Source: Deinococcus cellulosilyticus NBRC 106333 = KACC 11606
Lineage (GTDB): Bacteria; Deinococcota; Deinococci; Deinococcales; Deinococcaceae
DNA length: 64,000 bases
Direction: 5' to 3'
Assembly: GCF_007990775.1 (NCBI RefSeq)
Contig: NZ_BJXB01000013.1
Coordinates: 62,001 to 126,000 of the forward strand
Part shown: positions 31,760-41,455 of the stretch, piece by piece
How the letters are laid out: each line of letters starts with the position of its first letter
Numbering within the stretch: the first letter of the stretch is position 1
Notes under the pieces: model-generated
Database searches by the model: none
Told to the model about the DNA's origin: nothing
What the model saw: the letters and a program-made list of their open reading frames with translations, nothing else
Translations under genes and position numbers: made by a program

Positions 31760-32815
31760 TTACGCGGAGACGGTCTCCTTCAGCAACTGTAGGACGGTCT
31801 GGGTGAATTCCTGGGTTCCAGCACTGCCTCCAAGGTCCTTTGTGGGGTTCTCGTTGAGGGCGCGCAGGATGGCTGCATCAATGCGGTCTGCAGCCTCAGG
31901 ACGGTTCAGGCTGTAGCGAAGCATCAGGGCAGCACTGAGGATGGTGGCGGTGGGGTTGGCAATGCCCTGACCTGCAATGTCAGGCGCAGAGCCGTGAATG
32001 GGCTCGTAAAGACCCGCACCATCGCCCAGAGAGGCAGAGGGCATCAGGCCCAGAGAGCCGGGCAGCACCGCACCCAGGTCAGAGAGGATGTCTCCGAAGA
32101 GGTTTTCGGTGACGATCACGTCATAACGGCTGGGGTTGGTGACCAGCAGCATGGCGACACTGTCCACGTACTCGTGGTTCAGAGCGACATCGCTGTATTC
32201 TGATTCACGCACCCTGACCACTTCACGACGCCAGAATTCACTGACCTCGAGCACGTTGGCCTTGTCCACACTGGTGACCTTGTTGCGGCGACCCTGGGCG
32301 GCCTTGAAGGCCACCCGGGCAATGCGCTCGACTTCGTGCTTCTTGTAACGCATGGCGTTGAAGCCTTCCATCTCGTTGATCCAGCGTTCAGGATCGAAGT
32401 ACACGCCCCCGAGCAGTTCACGAACCACCAGCACATCCACCCCACGGGCCAGTTCGGGCTTCAGGGGAGACAGGTGCTCCATGCCCTCGTAAACCTTGAT
32501 GGGACGCAGGTTGGCATACACCCCAAGGGCTTTGCGCAGGGCCAACAGACCGGACTCAGGGCGCAAGTGACGGGGCAGGGTGTTCCAGTGGGAATCCTGG
32601 GCTCCACCAATGCTGCCAAGCAGCACTGCATCTGCATTCTTCACAGCTTCCTGGGTGGCAGCCGTGAAAGGCTCACCATAAGCATCGATGGACGCTCCAC
32701 CGAATTTGTGCTCGTCGTATTCGAGGTCAGGGGCGACCACTTTCAAGACTTCAATGGCACTGGCGACGATCTCGGGGCCGATTCCGTCACCGGGCAGAAC
32801 AACAATTTTGGGCAT
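31760..32815 (-). CDS. leuB: 3-isopropylmalate dehydrogenase
   Basis: It oxidises and decarboxylates 3-isopropylmalate with NAD in leucine synthesis. The 351-residue protein has VVLPGDGIGPEIV at the start and VRELLGGVYF. The catalytic YVDSVAMLLVTNP follows, then the conserved TENLFGDILSDLGAVLPGSLGLMPSAS (about 245-271) and GLYEPIHGSAPDIAGQGIANP. AAAGGAGGT sets the start. It is last in leuC-leuD-leuB. A homoisocitrate dehydrogenase role cannot be excluded from sequence alone, but the leucine leader peptide supports leucine synthesis. Confidence 0.95.
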   Translation of the reverse strand: MPKIVVLPGDGIGPEIVASAIEVLKVVAPDLEYDEHKFGGASIDAYGEPFTAATQEAVKNADAVLLGSIGGAQDSHWNTLPRHLRPESGLLALRKALGVYANLRPIKVYEGMEHLSPLKPELARGVDVLVVRELLGGVYFDPERWINEMEGFNAMRYKKHEVERIARVAFKAAQGRRNKVTSVDKANVLEVSEFWRREVVRVRESEYSDVALNHEYVDSVAMLLVTNPSRYDVIVTENLFGDILSDLGAVLPGSLGLMPSASLGDGAGLYEPIHGSAPDIAGQGIANPTATILSAALMLRYSLNRPEAADRIDAAILRALNENPTKDLGGSAGTQEFTQTVLQLLKETVSA

Positions 32816-32836
32816 TTGCACCTCCTTTAAAACAGA

Positions 32837-32857
32837 GGGGCGCAATCAAAGCGCCCC
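32837..32857 (-). terminator. Intercistronic hairpin between leuD and leuB
   Basis: GGGGCGC and GCGCCCC form a perfect seven-pair stem with a seven-base loop. Only a broken T run follows, so it may lower leuB expression or stabilise the upstream mRNA rather than terminate fully. Confidence 0.5.
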
Positions 32858-32865
32858 GAAAAAAT

Positions 32866-33351
32866 TCAGTTGAAGGTCTCTTTCATGTACTCAAGCCAGC
32901 CACCCGATTTCTGCACATCGAGGGCAAACTGGGGCACGGGCACGAAGGTCACGACCTGACCGGTGCGCTTGTTGGTGATCACACCCGCTTTGAGGTCCAG
33001 GTCGGCCTCGTCCCCATCCTGGAAAGCAGAAACAATGTTCTCGCATTCCAGTGCCAAAAAGCCGTTGTTGATGGCGTTGCGGTAGAAGATGCGGGCAAAG
33101 TTGGGGGCCAGCACAGCGGCCACACCTGCACCACGGATGGCCCACACGGCGTGCTCACGGCTGCTTCCGCAACCGAAGTCGGCTCCGGCCACGATGATGT
33201 CACCGGGCTGTACGCGCTTCACGAAGTCTTTGTCATAATCTTCCATCGCATACTTTGCCAGTTCGGACTCCACGTCGGTGGTCAGGTGGCGGGCAGGGAT
33301 GATTTCGTCGGTGTTGATGTGGTCACGACCAAATACATGCACTTTCGGCAT
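32866..33351 (-). CDS. leuD: 3-isopropylmalate dehydratase small subunit
   Basis: This is the swivel-domain subunit that works with LeuC to isomerise 2- to 3-isopropylmalate. The 161-residue protein is of the short type: VFGRDHINTDEIIPARHL, then the hallmark GADFGCGSSREHA and NNGFLALE. AAGGAG precedes the ATG at 33351. The 76-base gap to leuC contains a heptamer array. Confidence 0.95.
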   Translation of the reverse strand: MPKVHVFGRDHINTDEIIPARHLTTDVESELAKYAMEDYDKDFVKRVQPGDIIVAGADFGCGSSREHAVWAIRGAGVAAVLAPNFARIFYRNAINNGFLALECENIVSAFQDGDEADLDLKAGVITNKRTGQVVTFVPVPQFALDVQKSGGWLEYMKETFN

Positions 33352-33369
33352 TGATAACTCCTTGAGAAA

Positions 33370-33404
33370 GCGGTCAGCTGTCAGCAATCAGCCGTCAGCT
33401 GAGA
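33370..33404. repeat. Heptamer array inside the leu operon
   Basis: Units GCGGTCA, GCTGTCA, GCAATCA, GCCGTCA, GCTGAGA between leuC and leuD; the only array seen inside an operon. Confidence 0.65.
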
Positions 33405-33427
33405 AGAACAACAAGCTCAAATCCAGC

Positions 33428-34714
<1,287 letters not shown>

Positions 34715-34739
34715 CTTTTCGTTCCTCCTTCGTCCAACG

Positions 34740-34773
34740 AAAAGCCCCGAAACCTGTTGCAAGGGTTTCGGGG
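34740..34773 (-). terminator. Attenuator terminator of the leu operon
   Basis: On the minus strand CCCCGAAACC and GGTTTCGGGG form a ten-pair stem around about nine bases, followed by CTTTTCG. GGGGT of the leader-peptide end can instead pair with ACCCC of the terminator arm. Confidence 0.75.
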
Positions 34774-34802
34774 TGTATTGGCATAGGTCAATGTTCGCCA
34801 GT

Positions 34803-34850
34803 TTACCCCTGACGGTGTAGTAGCAGGTTGTAAACACTGTGACTGAACAT
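34803..34850 (-). CDS. leuL: Leucine leader peptide of leuCDB
   Basis: The 15-codon frame encodes MFSHSVYNLLLHRQG. Three consecutive Leu codons (CTG CTA CTA, two of them a codon that is uncommon in this window) occupy codons 9-11. The ATG lies 7 bases after TATGAT, with a matching -35 box, so the peptide starts at the 5' end of the mRNA. A terminator follows 29 bases after the stop codon and then leuC. The arrangement is that of classical leu attenuation with a leaderless peptide. The symbol is by analogy only. Confidence 0.8.
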   Translation of the reverse strand: MFSHSVYNLLLHRQG

Positions 34851-34857
34851 TGCCCCC

Positions 34858-34886
34858 ATCATAGTGTGAGGGGAACGCAAAAACAA
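34858..34886 (-). promoter_or_regulatory. Promoter of the leu operon
   Basis: On the minus strand TTGTTT (34881-34886) and TATGAT (34858-34863) are 17 bases apart. Confidence 0.78.
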
Positions 34887-34932
34887 GCGAGTGGGTGAAT
34901 TTGCTTACACAACATGGGCTCTCGGCATTCTT

Positions 34933-35709
34933 TTACAACCGCACCGTCTGGTACTGCACCGGACGCCCGAAGTGGTGGAGCTTCCCGGTTTTTCGCATGG
35001 CACCCTGAAAAACCTTGATCTCTGGGGACTGGGGATCAAAACCGTCCAGACGCACGCAACAGATGCGGCCTGTGTTGTACCCTCCGGTGTCGATGAACAG
35101 GTGCTTGCCAAACATCACGGGCTCCAAGGTGGGGGTGTGACCGTGAATGCTCATGATCACCCCTTCTGGCAAGGGGAATGGGCCTTCATAGGGACGAATC
35201 CAAAGGGCCACATCTTCAGGGCTGTAATTGCCTCTGGCGTGTGGAGGGGCAGCGTGGGAGAGCAGCACACTTCCCTGCTGGGGGTAATCGGTGATGCCTT
35301 CTGGACCTGAGAACATGGCAATGCGCCCGAGTTGCAGGTATTCCAGCAGGTCTTCAGGGTAGTTTTCGATGGTGAACCGCTCATACTCACGAATCACGGT
35401 CTCCCCGCCTGCCTCACGCCAGTTGCGGAAGCTTTCGAAAGCCTGCTGGTACTCCCGCATGTTCTTGCTCTCAAGGTATTTCTGGTAATGCCTGTATGGC
35501 ATGAGGGCCATTTCTTCGTGGTTGCCCCGGATCAGGGTGGCCCGACCTTGCTGGTGCAGTTCGGTCACGGCTTTCATGGCGGCCCGGTTCTGGGGGCCAC
35601 GGTCAATCACATCGCCCAGGAAAACATAATGGGTGTCTTCGGGGTAATGCCTGAGGATCTGTTCCAGGATGTCGTATCTTCCGTGTAGGTCTCCAATGCA
35701 GACAATCAT
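34933..35709 (-). CDS. Metallophosphoesterase (PPP-type phosphatase)
   Basis: This is a calcineurin-like phosphatase of 258 residues. The metal-site motifs are in order: GDLHGR (about residue 7), GDVIDRG, RGNHE and SIHGHTP with a later HLFIDTG. It resembles bacterial serine/threonine phosphatases and diadenosine tetraphosphatase-like enzymes. A CAGAAT box lies 7 bases before the ATG at 35709, which is preferred over the ATG at 35718. The substrate is unknown. Confidence 0.9.
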   Translation of the reverse strand: MIVCIGDLHGRYDILEQILRHYPEDTHYVFLGDVIDRGPQNRAAMKAVTELHQQGRATLIRGNHEEMALMPYRHYQKYLESKNMREYQQAFESFRNWREAGGETVIREYERFTIENYPEDLLEYLQLGRIAMFSGPEGITDYPQQGSVLLSHAAPPHARGNYSPEDVALWIRPYEGPFPLPEGVIMSIHGHTPTLEPVMFGKHLFIDTGGYNTGRICCVRLDGFDPQSPEIKVFQGAMRKTGKLHHFGRPVQYQTVRL

Positions 35710-35970
35710 CGGCCTCATTCTGGCACATCAGGAGGGATTCTTCTGTGTGCAGCAGATGATGGTTCCTTCTGGATTGTGGCTGGGCAAATGCCATATTTTC
35801 GAGCAATCTGATTATTTTACCGATGGAGGCCAGGACGTTTGGCTGCACTTCAAGCGAATTGAACCCTTTCGATCAGGGTGCTCTAGGTGCATGAATATGC
35901 GCTTCCTTCTGGAAGCGTTTAAAATTCATGGGCGTTGAAACAGGTTGCCGCCTGTATGAGGGAGGAAAGC

Positions 35971-36438
35971 ATGAAGGTTCTTACGGTTTGTCTTGGAAAC
36001 ATCTGTCGCTCTCCACTGGCCGAAGTGCTGGTCCGCAAAGCGTTTCAGGACGCTGGAATCGAAGCCACAGTGGACAGTGCTGGCACCGGAGACTGGCACC
36101 TCGGGGAATTGCCGGACCCCAGGGCCCGCAAGGTGGCTGCAGATCACGGCATCGCCCTGACCCACCCGGCCAGACAGCTTTCTGCACAGGACTTCTCCGA
36201 TTTTGATCACATTCTGGTGATGGACGAGCAGAACCTGAGAACCGTCAAGAAACTGCAACCCACCACTTCAAAAGCCCGTGTGAAAATGATCCGGGATTTC
36301 GATCCTCTCGGCAAGGGTGCTGTGCCTGACCCATACTACGGCACCGATGAGGACTTCCAGGTGGTCTGGACCATGCTGGAACGGGCTGCAAATGGCTTCG
36401 CGGCCTCTGTGGCCGAGCAGCAGACCGTTCAGCTCTGA
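35971..36438 (+). CDS. Low-molecular-weight protein tyrosine phosphatase
   Basis: This is a 155-residue cytoplasmic phosphatase. The P-loop VCLGNICRSPLAE (C-x5-R-S, about residues 6-13) and the general-acid loop VPDPYYG (about 112-118) are both intact. The start at 35971 is set by GAGG and by the P-loop distance from the N-terminus typical for the family. Possible substrates include arginine or tyrosine phosphate on proteins. It stands alone between two minus-strand genes. Confidence 0.95.
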   Translation: MKVLTVCLGNICRSPLAEVLVRKAFQDAGIEATVDSAGTGDWHLGELPDPRARKVAADHGIALTHPARQLSAQDFSDFDHILVMDEQNLRTVKKLQPTTSKARVKMIRDFDPLGKGAVPDPYYGTDEDFQVVWTMLERAANGFAASVAEQQTVQL

Positions 36439-36468
36439 GAGCGGTCGGCTTTCAGCCATCAGCAAAAC
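36439..36468. repeat. Heptamer array
   Basis: Units GAGAGCG, GTCGGCT, TTCAGCC, ATCAGCA right after the phosphatase stop codon. Confidence 0.5.
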
Positions 36469-36573
36469 AAAAAAGTTTAGACAGGAAAGGACCAGATGTT
36501 GCTTCTGGCCTTTTCATTTTTTCAGCAACCCTGCGCTTTGTTTGGCTGAGCAAAGACATGACCCCGGACTTCT

Positions 36574-36594
36574 TTGCCCTCGGCTTTTCCCTTC
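36574..36594. repeat. Short heptamer array
   Basis: Units TTTGCCC, TCGGCTT, TTCCCTT in phase. Confidence 0.4.
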
Positions 36595-37087
36595 ACCCCA
36601 GAAAAGGCAGATCCTCCACAGTCTCATATCTGCCGTGGGGTTTCTTGACTGCCAGACGGAGAAATGTGGCGGTGAAGTCTGCCTCCCGGAAAAGGTCCGC
36701 AGCCTCTGCAAGCTGAACAGGTTTCGGGTCATACAGGAGGGTCATGTGCATCTGGTAGGCCTCTCCTTCAAACAGGTCTGTCTGAGGGGGATGCCCCACC
36801 GCCTGCAGGGTTTTCAGGTGGAGGTCTTTTGCACCCGGGGACACCACATCCCAGAACAGGACCCGTCTGCCAAAAGTGCGGGTGCCTGAGAGGTGCACCG
36901 AGAAAGGTTTCACCTCTGCACACATCTCTCGCACCCTCGGAAGCCACTCCAGATCGTCTGTGAGGCCTGCTTTAAACTTGATGGTGATGTGGGGCTCCAT
37001 GTTGGGCCTCTTGTATTGAAGCTGATACTGCAGCACCTGTCCGTAAATGGGTTCAGGGGGAATCAGGGCCAGCACATAAGTGGTCAT
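36593..37087 (-). CDS. 2H phosphoesterase (2'-5' RNA ligase family)
   Basis: This is a 164-residue protein with the two H-x-T motifs of the 2H superfamily, HITIKF (about residue 33) and HMTLLYDP (about 114). The remainder has the LigT/YjcG layout. The ATG overlaps the alr stop codon in an ATGA junction, so both genes are on one mRNA. The likely reaction is on 2',3'-cyclic or 2'-5' phosphodiester RNA ends; the physiological substrate is unknown. Confidence 0.88.
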   Translation of the reverse strand: MTTYVLALIPPEPIYGQVLQYQLQYKRPNMEPHITIKFKAGLTDDLEWLPRVREMCAEVKPFSVHLSGTRTFGRRVLFWDVVSPGAKDLHLKTLQAVGHPPQTDLFEGEAYQMHMTLLYDPKPVQLAEAADLFREADFTATFLRLAVKKPHGRYETVEDLPFLG

Positions 37088-38184
37088 GGGATCTGCACAT
37101 GTTCTGGTGCAGGAATCGCCCGGTACTGCACCCTTCTGGCATTGATTCCGGTGAGCACCTCGTACTCGATGGTGTTGGCGTGCGGTGCCAGATCGGTCGC
37201 GGTCACCTGATCGAAACCCATCACCTCGACGTAATCTCCGACCTGCGCTTTCAGGCCGGTGACATCCATCATGCACTGGTCCATGCAGATGCGCCCGATG
37301 ATGTCGCGCCAGTCGCTGCCCAGCCTGGCTCTGGCATGCCCGGTGGCCGATCTGGGGTAACCATCTGCGTAACCAATTTGCAAGGTGGCGACCAGGGTTT
37401 CCCGCTGGGCTGTCCAGAGCTCACCATAAGACACTTTTTCTCCGGGGTGCATGGTGTGCAGGTAACCGATGCGGGCCATCAGGCGCATGACGGGCTTCAG
37501 CGGCACGCCTGCTTCAGGTCGGGTGGTGAATCCGTAAGCTGCAATTCCGGGGCGGATCAGGTTGAAGGCCGCCTCTGGGCCAAAAGCCTCGATGCCAGCG
37601 GAGTTGCTCATGTGGTAAATCAGGCCAGGCAGTCCTGCCTGTTCCAGACTTGCCCTGACTTCCCTGAAGAGTGCAAGCTGCTGTCTGGCGCTCTCCGGTT
37701 CGGGTGCATCCGCACTGGCAAAGTGAGAGAACACCCCCTCCACAATCACCCCCCGATGCTGTGCGGTCTGGGCGACGCGCACCACCTCTTCGGGCCGCAT
37801 GCCCAGTCGGTTCATGCCCGTGTTCACCTTCAGGTGGATGCGGGACCCGGCAGGCAGGTACAGCAACTCTTCCAGGCTGCTGATGGTGAGCCTCACCCCC
37901 ATGCGGGCCAGTTGTGCAGATTCATCCAGTGCAGAGGGGGTGAAGAGCACCACCGGTTTGCGGGTGAGGGGCAGGATTTCCAGGGCCTCTTCAGGTGCCG
38001 CCACCGCATAACCCCAGATCAGCTTCCAGTCGCTGGTGTGCTGTGCAACCAATGCAGCACTGTGGCCGTACGCATTGGCCTTGATGGGCAGCAACACATG
38101 GGAAGACCCTGCATGTCTGGCAAGGGCCTGCAGGTTGGCGTGCAGATGGGCAAGGTGAATTTCAGCAATGACCCGGGGTGTCAT
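37084..38184 (-). CDS. alr: Alanine racemase
   Basis: It interconverts L- and D-alanine for peptidoglycan. The 366-residue PLP enzyme has the pyridoxal lysine in LLPIKANAYGHS (about residue 34). The barrel motifs VEGVFSHFASAD and HMSNSAG follow, then the catalytic tyrosine segment LQIGYADGYPR and CMDQCMMDV. The ATG at 38184 lies 7 bases after TACCAT (minus, 38192-38197), giving a leaderless start; upstream ATGs are less likely. A 2H phosphoesterase gene follows with overlap. Confidence 0.96.
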   Translation of the reverse strand: MTPRVIAEIHLAHLHANLQALARHAGSSHVLLPIKANAYGHSAALVAQHTSDWKLIWGYAVAAPEEALEILPLTRKPVVLFTPSALDESAQLARMGVRLTISSLEELLYLPAGSRIHLKVNTGMNRLGMRPEEVVRVAQTAQHRGVIVEGVFSHFASADAPEPESARQQLALFREVRASLEQAGLPGLIYHMSNSAGIEAFGPEAAFNLIRPGIAAYGFTTRPEAGVPLKPVMRLMARIGYLHTMHPGEKVSYGELWTAQRETLVATLQIGYADGYPRSATGHARARLGSDWRDIIGRICMDQCMMDVTGLKAQVGDYVEVMGFDQVTATDLAPHANTIEYEVLTGINARRVQYRAIPAPEHVQIP

Positions 38185-38432
38185 GTGCAACATGGTAGCG
38201 CATTCGGGCAAAAGGCGGGGGCAAGGTGAAAGCCTCAAGCCGTTCAAAACTCTGAACTCAGTTCAAAATTCCTGATGCATCCAAATCCACCAGACCTGCA
38301 GATCAGTCATCAGAAGCACACGTGAGGGAACCCCTCACCGAAACTGCACAGGCAGACCAGGGCCCCTGAAGATGTGGATCTCTCAGGCAGGTGAACTGTT
38401 GTCTCTGGAGGCAGCTTCAAAAGGAGAACACC

Positions 38433-39125
38433 ATGAAAAAGTTTCTGACCGTTTCCACCACTTTTGCTCTGGCCCTTGGCATGACTGCATTTGCCGCCGA
38501 CATGAACGCTTTTGTGCGCGTGGTTCACGCGGTTCCTGATGCTCCTGCAGTGGACGTGTATGTGGACGGCACCCGCACCGTCAGCAATGCTCCTTTCAAG
38601 GCCGTGACCCCCTATGGTGATGTTCCCGCAGGGAAGCACCGCGTGGTGATCACCGCTGCGGGCGACAAGAATGCCAAGGTCTTTGAAGGGGATGTGACCC
38701 TCAGGGCAGGCAAGTACTACACTGTGGCCGCCATCGGTTACCTGAAGACCCTGAAACCCAAGATCTTTGTGGCCAACAGCCTGAACATGGACAAGGAGAA
38801 GGCCCAGGTGAACGTCTTCCACCTCTCCCCCAACGGCCCCAGGGTGGACGCCATCGCTCCCGATTATGACAATGCCCGCATCGTGCCCAACCTGTCTTAT
38901 GGCCGCATGTTCAAGGCCATGGTGAGCCCGATGGGTGTGAACCTCAACATCGTGCCGGCCATGAAAACCACCCCTGTGGTGAAAAACCTCAGTGGAATCA
39001 GCGTGAATGCAGGCAAGACCTACAGTGTGTTCGCTGTGGGTCTGGTGGGCGGCACAGGCACCCAGGCTTTTGACCTTGTGGCCACTGAGGACAAAGTGGT
39101 GATGGGCTCCATGTCTGGCAAGTGA
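38433..39125 (+). CDS. Secreted DUF4397 protein
   Basis: This is a 230-residue exported protein. The Sec signal peptide is KKFLTVSTTFALALGMTAFA. The mature part has two DUF4397 beta-sandwich units: FVRVVHAVPDAPAVDVYVDGTRTV at about 26-49, and AQVNVFHLSPNGPRVDAIAPDYDN at about 127-150. AAAGGAG sets the start. The gene is followed by a sulfite-oxidase-like gene in the same direction; a hairpin without a T run (39144-39161) lies between. Function is unknown; cell-surface roles are typical for the family. Confidence 0.92.
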   Translation: MKKFLTVSTTFALALGMTAFAADMNAFVRVVHAVPDAPAVDVYVDGTRTVSNAPFKAVTPYGDVPAGKHRVVITAAGDKNAKVFEGDVTLRAGKYYTVAAIGYLKTLKPKIFVANSLNMDKEKAQVNVFHLSPNGPRVDAIAPDYDNARIVPNLSYGRMFKAMVSPMGVNLNIVPAMKTTPVVKNLSGISVNAGKTYSVFAVGLVGGTGTQAFDLVATEDKVVMGSMSGK

Positions 39126-39214
39126 TCCAACAGCAATTCATCCGACGGTGCAAAAACCGTCCTACCTTCCTGGGTCAGGGGCACTCCCTGGCCCTGATCT
39201 GTATCGGGGTGTGC

Positions 39215-40612
39215 ATGCATCGGTTTGTTTCGGGTTTCAGTGCAGCGGTGATTTTCAGTGTGCTTGGTCTGGCAGGCAGGGTGTGGGGGCAACTTCCCTA
39301 TCCTCCACAGGTGATTTTTGACCGCATCACCCAGTTTCTGGGAACACCTGTCATGTTCAACCTGATCCACGACCTGCTCGGGGTCGGTCAGGGAGGCAAA
39401 ATTGCAGCTTTTGTGGGGGTCCTGCTGATGTGGCTTGGTGGGCTTTCCCTGCTTGGGGTTCTCTCTCCCATCCTTGCTGCAACCGTGATTCTGCTGGTTC
39501 TGGTGCTCCTGGTTCCTTTCCCCTGGGCACTGGCCCATGCCCTGCTTTACTTGCTGGTCCGTCTGGCCTTGCAACCTGCAACCCGCAGCTTTGAGCAGGG
39601 GCGCAGGAAGGCCCTGACCACCCTGGGTGCCGGGTCTGCCCTGTTGACGCTGGGCGCGACAGGAGGCCTGTTCAAAAATGTCCTGCAGGGCACCGACCAG
39701 ACCAGTGCCTCTGCATTCAAAGCAGGCTCTGCACTTCCAGAAGGGATTGTTTCGCAAGAGGACCTCTATTACGTCAGCAAGAATCTGGAAGGCTTTGACC
39801 CGGTGATCGAGGCGCAGGCCTGGACCCTCAAAGTGGGAGGTCTGGTGGAGCGCCCGACAAACTTCAGCCTTGATGACCTCAAACGCTTTCAACAGAGGGA
39901 CCTGGAACTGACCCTGAATTGCATCTCCAATCCTGTGGGGGGTTTCCTGATCGGAAACGCCATCTGGACGGGCTTCACCGTGCGGGACCTCCTGAACCAG
40001 GTGGGCGTGAAGCAGGGAGCGAAATTCATCATCTGGAAAGCTGCAGATGGGTACGTCGAGTCGCTGCCCCTCGGGGAGGCCCATGAAGAGGACGTGCTGC
40101 TGGTCCACAGCATCAACGGTGAACCCCTGACCCCGAAACACGGGTTTCCCCTGAGGGTGCTGATTCCGGGCAGGTATGGCATGAAACAGCCCCGCTGGAT
40201 CACCGAAATTGAACTGTCCAGAACCGACATTCCCTCCTACTGGAGCCAGAGGGGTTGGGACAAAGAAGCCCTGATCAAACCCTCCAGCCGTTTTGATTTT
40301 CCAGAAGAAGGAAAACCTGTCCCTGCCGGTCAGGAAATCCTGATGAAAGGGGTGGCTTTTGCAGGCAGGGTTCCCATCACGAAAGTTGAGGTGTCTGTGG
40401 ATGGGGGCAAAAACTGGCAGGAGGCAAAACTTTCTGCCAGACGCTCCGTTCATGCCTGGACCCTGTGGTCCCTGCCCTGGACCCCAGAAACAGGCATCCA
40501 TGAGGTGGTGGTGCGGGCCTACGCTGCCGGAAAACTGCAGACCGAGGCCACAGCCGACCCCCTTCCGGGTGGCTCCACCGGATGGCACCGCTTTCTGGTC
40601 AACGTCTCCTGA
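39215..40612 (+). CDS. Membrane-anchored molybdopterin-dependent oxidoreductase (sulfite oxidase family)
   Basis: This is a probable extracytoplasmic Mo enzyme of 465 residues. The N-terminal third (about 1-150) is hydrophobic, with about four membrane segments. A sulfite-oxidase Moco domain follows (about 190-370), with the molybdenum-ligand cysteine in LTLNCISNPVGG, and then a C-terminal Ig-like dimer domain (KGVAFAGRVPITKVEVSVDGGKNW, about 377-400). The start at 39215 is preferred because a GTG start at 39122 would run through a hairpin and add a non-hydrophobic stretch. The substrate is unknown; MsrP-type reductases are relatives. Confidence 0.9.
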   Translation: MHRFVSGFSAAVIFSVLGLAGRVWGQLPYPPQVIFDRITQFLGTPVMFNLIHDLLGVGQGGKIAAFVGVLLMWLGGLSLLGVLSPILAATVILLVLVLLVPFPWALAHALLYLLVRLALQPATRSFEQGRRKALTTLGAGSALLTLGATGGLFKNVLQGTDQTSASAFKAGSALPEGIVSQEDLYYVSKNLEGFDPVIEAQAWTLKVGGLVERPTNFSLDDLKRFQQRDLELTLNCISNPVGGFLIGNAIWTGFTVRDLLNQVGVKQGAKFIIWKAADGYVESLPLGEAHEEDVLLVHSINGEPLTPKHGFPLRVLIPGRYGMKQPRWITEIELSRTDIPSYWSQRGWDKEALIKPSSRFDFPEEGKPVPAGQEILMKGVAFAGRVPITKVEVSVDGGKNWQEAKLSARRSVHAWTLWSLPWTPETGIHEVVVRAYAAGKLQTEATADPLPGGSTGWHRFLVNVS

Positions 40613-40770
40613 AGCCTCTGCCTGACAGAGAAACAGCCCAATCCAGGCGCTTTCCTGTCCAGTCATCTGAACTTGAGCTGAGCGTTTTAGAGCACTTCCT
40701 GTCATTTCTTAAGGTCCATGACGGGATTTGCACACGCAAAACCAGGGGCGTCAGGAATAGACTTGGGGAT

Positions 40771-41391
40771 ATGCAACGCCCCCTCAGCGTGATTTCCATG
40801 CTGCTCCTCTCCAACGGCCTGCCTGCCACATCTTCTGCTCCAAGTGTCTTCCAGGCCTTTTTGGAACTTCCCGAAAAAATGCTGGAAGCCCAGCCCGGGC
40901 TTCCCCGCGAACAGATCATCGGCAGCACCCAGCGCACAGAAAAGCGGGAGATGCCTTGGGGAGAAGCCAACATCGAAGTCCGCAAAAACGTCAACACCCA
41001 GTACCTCAGCGTCTTCGTGGTCCAGCCCGGGTCCAGCACCAGCTACACCCTGCGGGCTTTCAACTCCAGTGAAGGCAGAAGGGTGTTTCTGGTGCAAAAA
41101 CAGCACTGTTACGTGCCGGGATGCGACACCACCATCCTGGTGGTCGAAAAGCAGGGCAAAGTCTGGAAGGACCGCACAGACAGCCTGCTCCCTGCCCTCA
41201 CCTCAAGTGTTCTGGCGAAAGCCTACATGGAAACCACCGGAAAAACCGCCTCGGAAGGTGGCGAGGAACTCGATTACCACCTGCAGATGCCCGAGGAGGG
41301 AAATGCTGTGGAAGTCTGGAACCGTTATGACGAGCGGATGTTCTCTCTGAGCTGGACTGGGCAGAAATTCGTGATCAGAACGAAACAGTAG
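40771..41391 (+). CDS. Secreted hypothetical protein
   Basis: This is a 206-residue protein with a probable signal peptide (MQRPLSVISMLLLSNGLPATSS). The mature part is beta-rich, contains two nearby cysteines (HCYVPGCD) that may form a disulfide, and shows no family match. The ATG at 40771 lies 7 bases after TAGACT (40758-40763), a perfect leaderless arrangement. A bidirectional terminator follows. Function is unknown. Confidence 0.75.
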   Translation: MQRPLSVISMLLLSNGLPATSSAPSVFQAFLELPEKMLEAQPGLPREQIIGSTQRTEKREMPWGEANIEVRKNVNTQYLSVFVVQPGSSTSYTLRAFNSSEGRRVFLVQKQHCYVPGCDTTILVVEKQGKVWKDRTDSLLPALTSSVLAKAYMETTGKTASEGGEELDYHLQMPEEGNAVEVWNRYDERMFSLSWTGQKFVIRTKQ

Positions 41392-41406
41392 ACCATTACC
41401 CATCCA

Positions 41407-41437
41407 AAAAGGCCTGAGCAAATGCTCAGGCCTTTTT
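41407..41437. terminator. Bidirectional terminator
   Basis: AAAAGGCCTGAGCA and TGCTCAGGCCTTTT form a 14-pair stem with T-rich flanks on both strands. Confidence 0.9.
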
Positions 41438-41455
41438 CTGCTGTGCACATTTGAC

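Noticed and set aside
38185..38432. Repeated GTTCAAAA elements (38242 and 38261) as an operator for the DUF4397 gene
   Set aside because: The spacing is irregular and no promoter could be placed next to them, so it is not reported as a feature.
39020..40705. Minus-strand frame of 561 codons opposite the sulfite oxidase-like gene
   Set aside because: It is a shadow of the plus-strand gene with a Gln/His-rich, motif-free translation.
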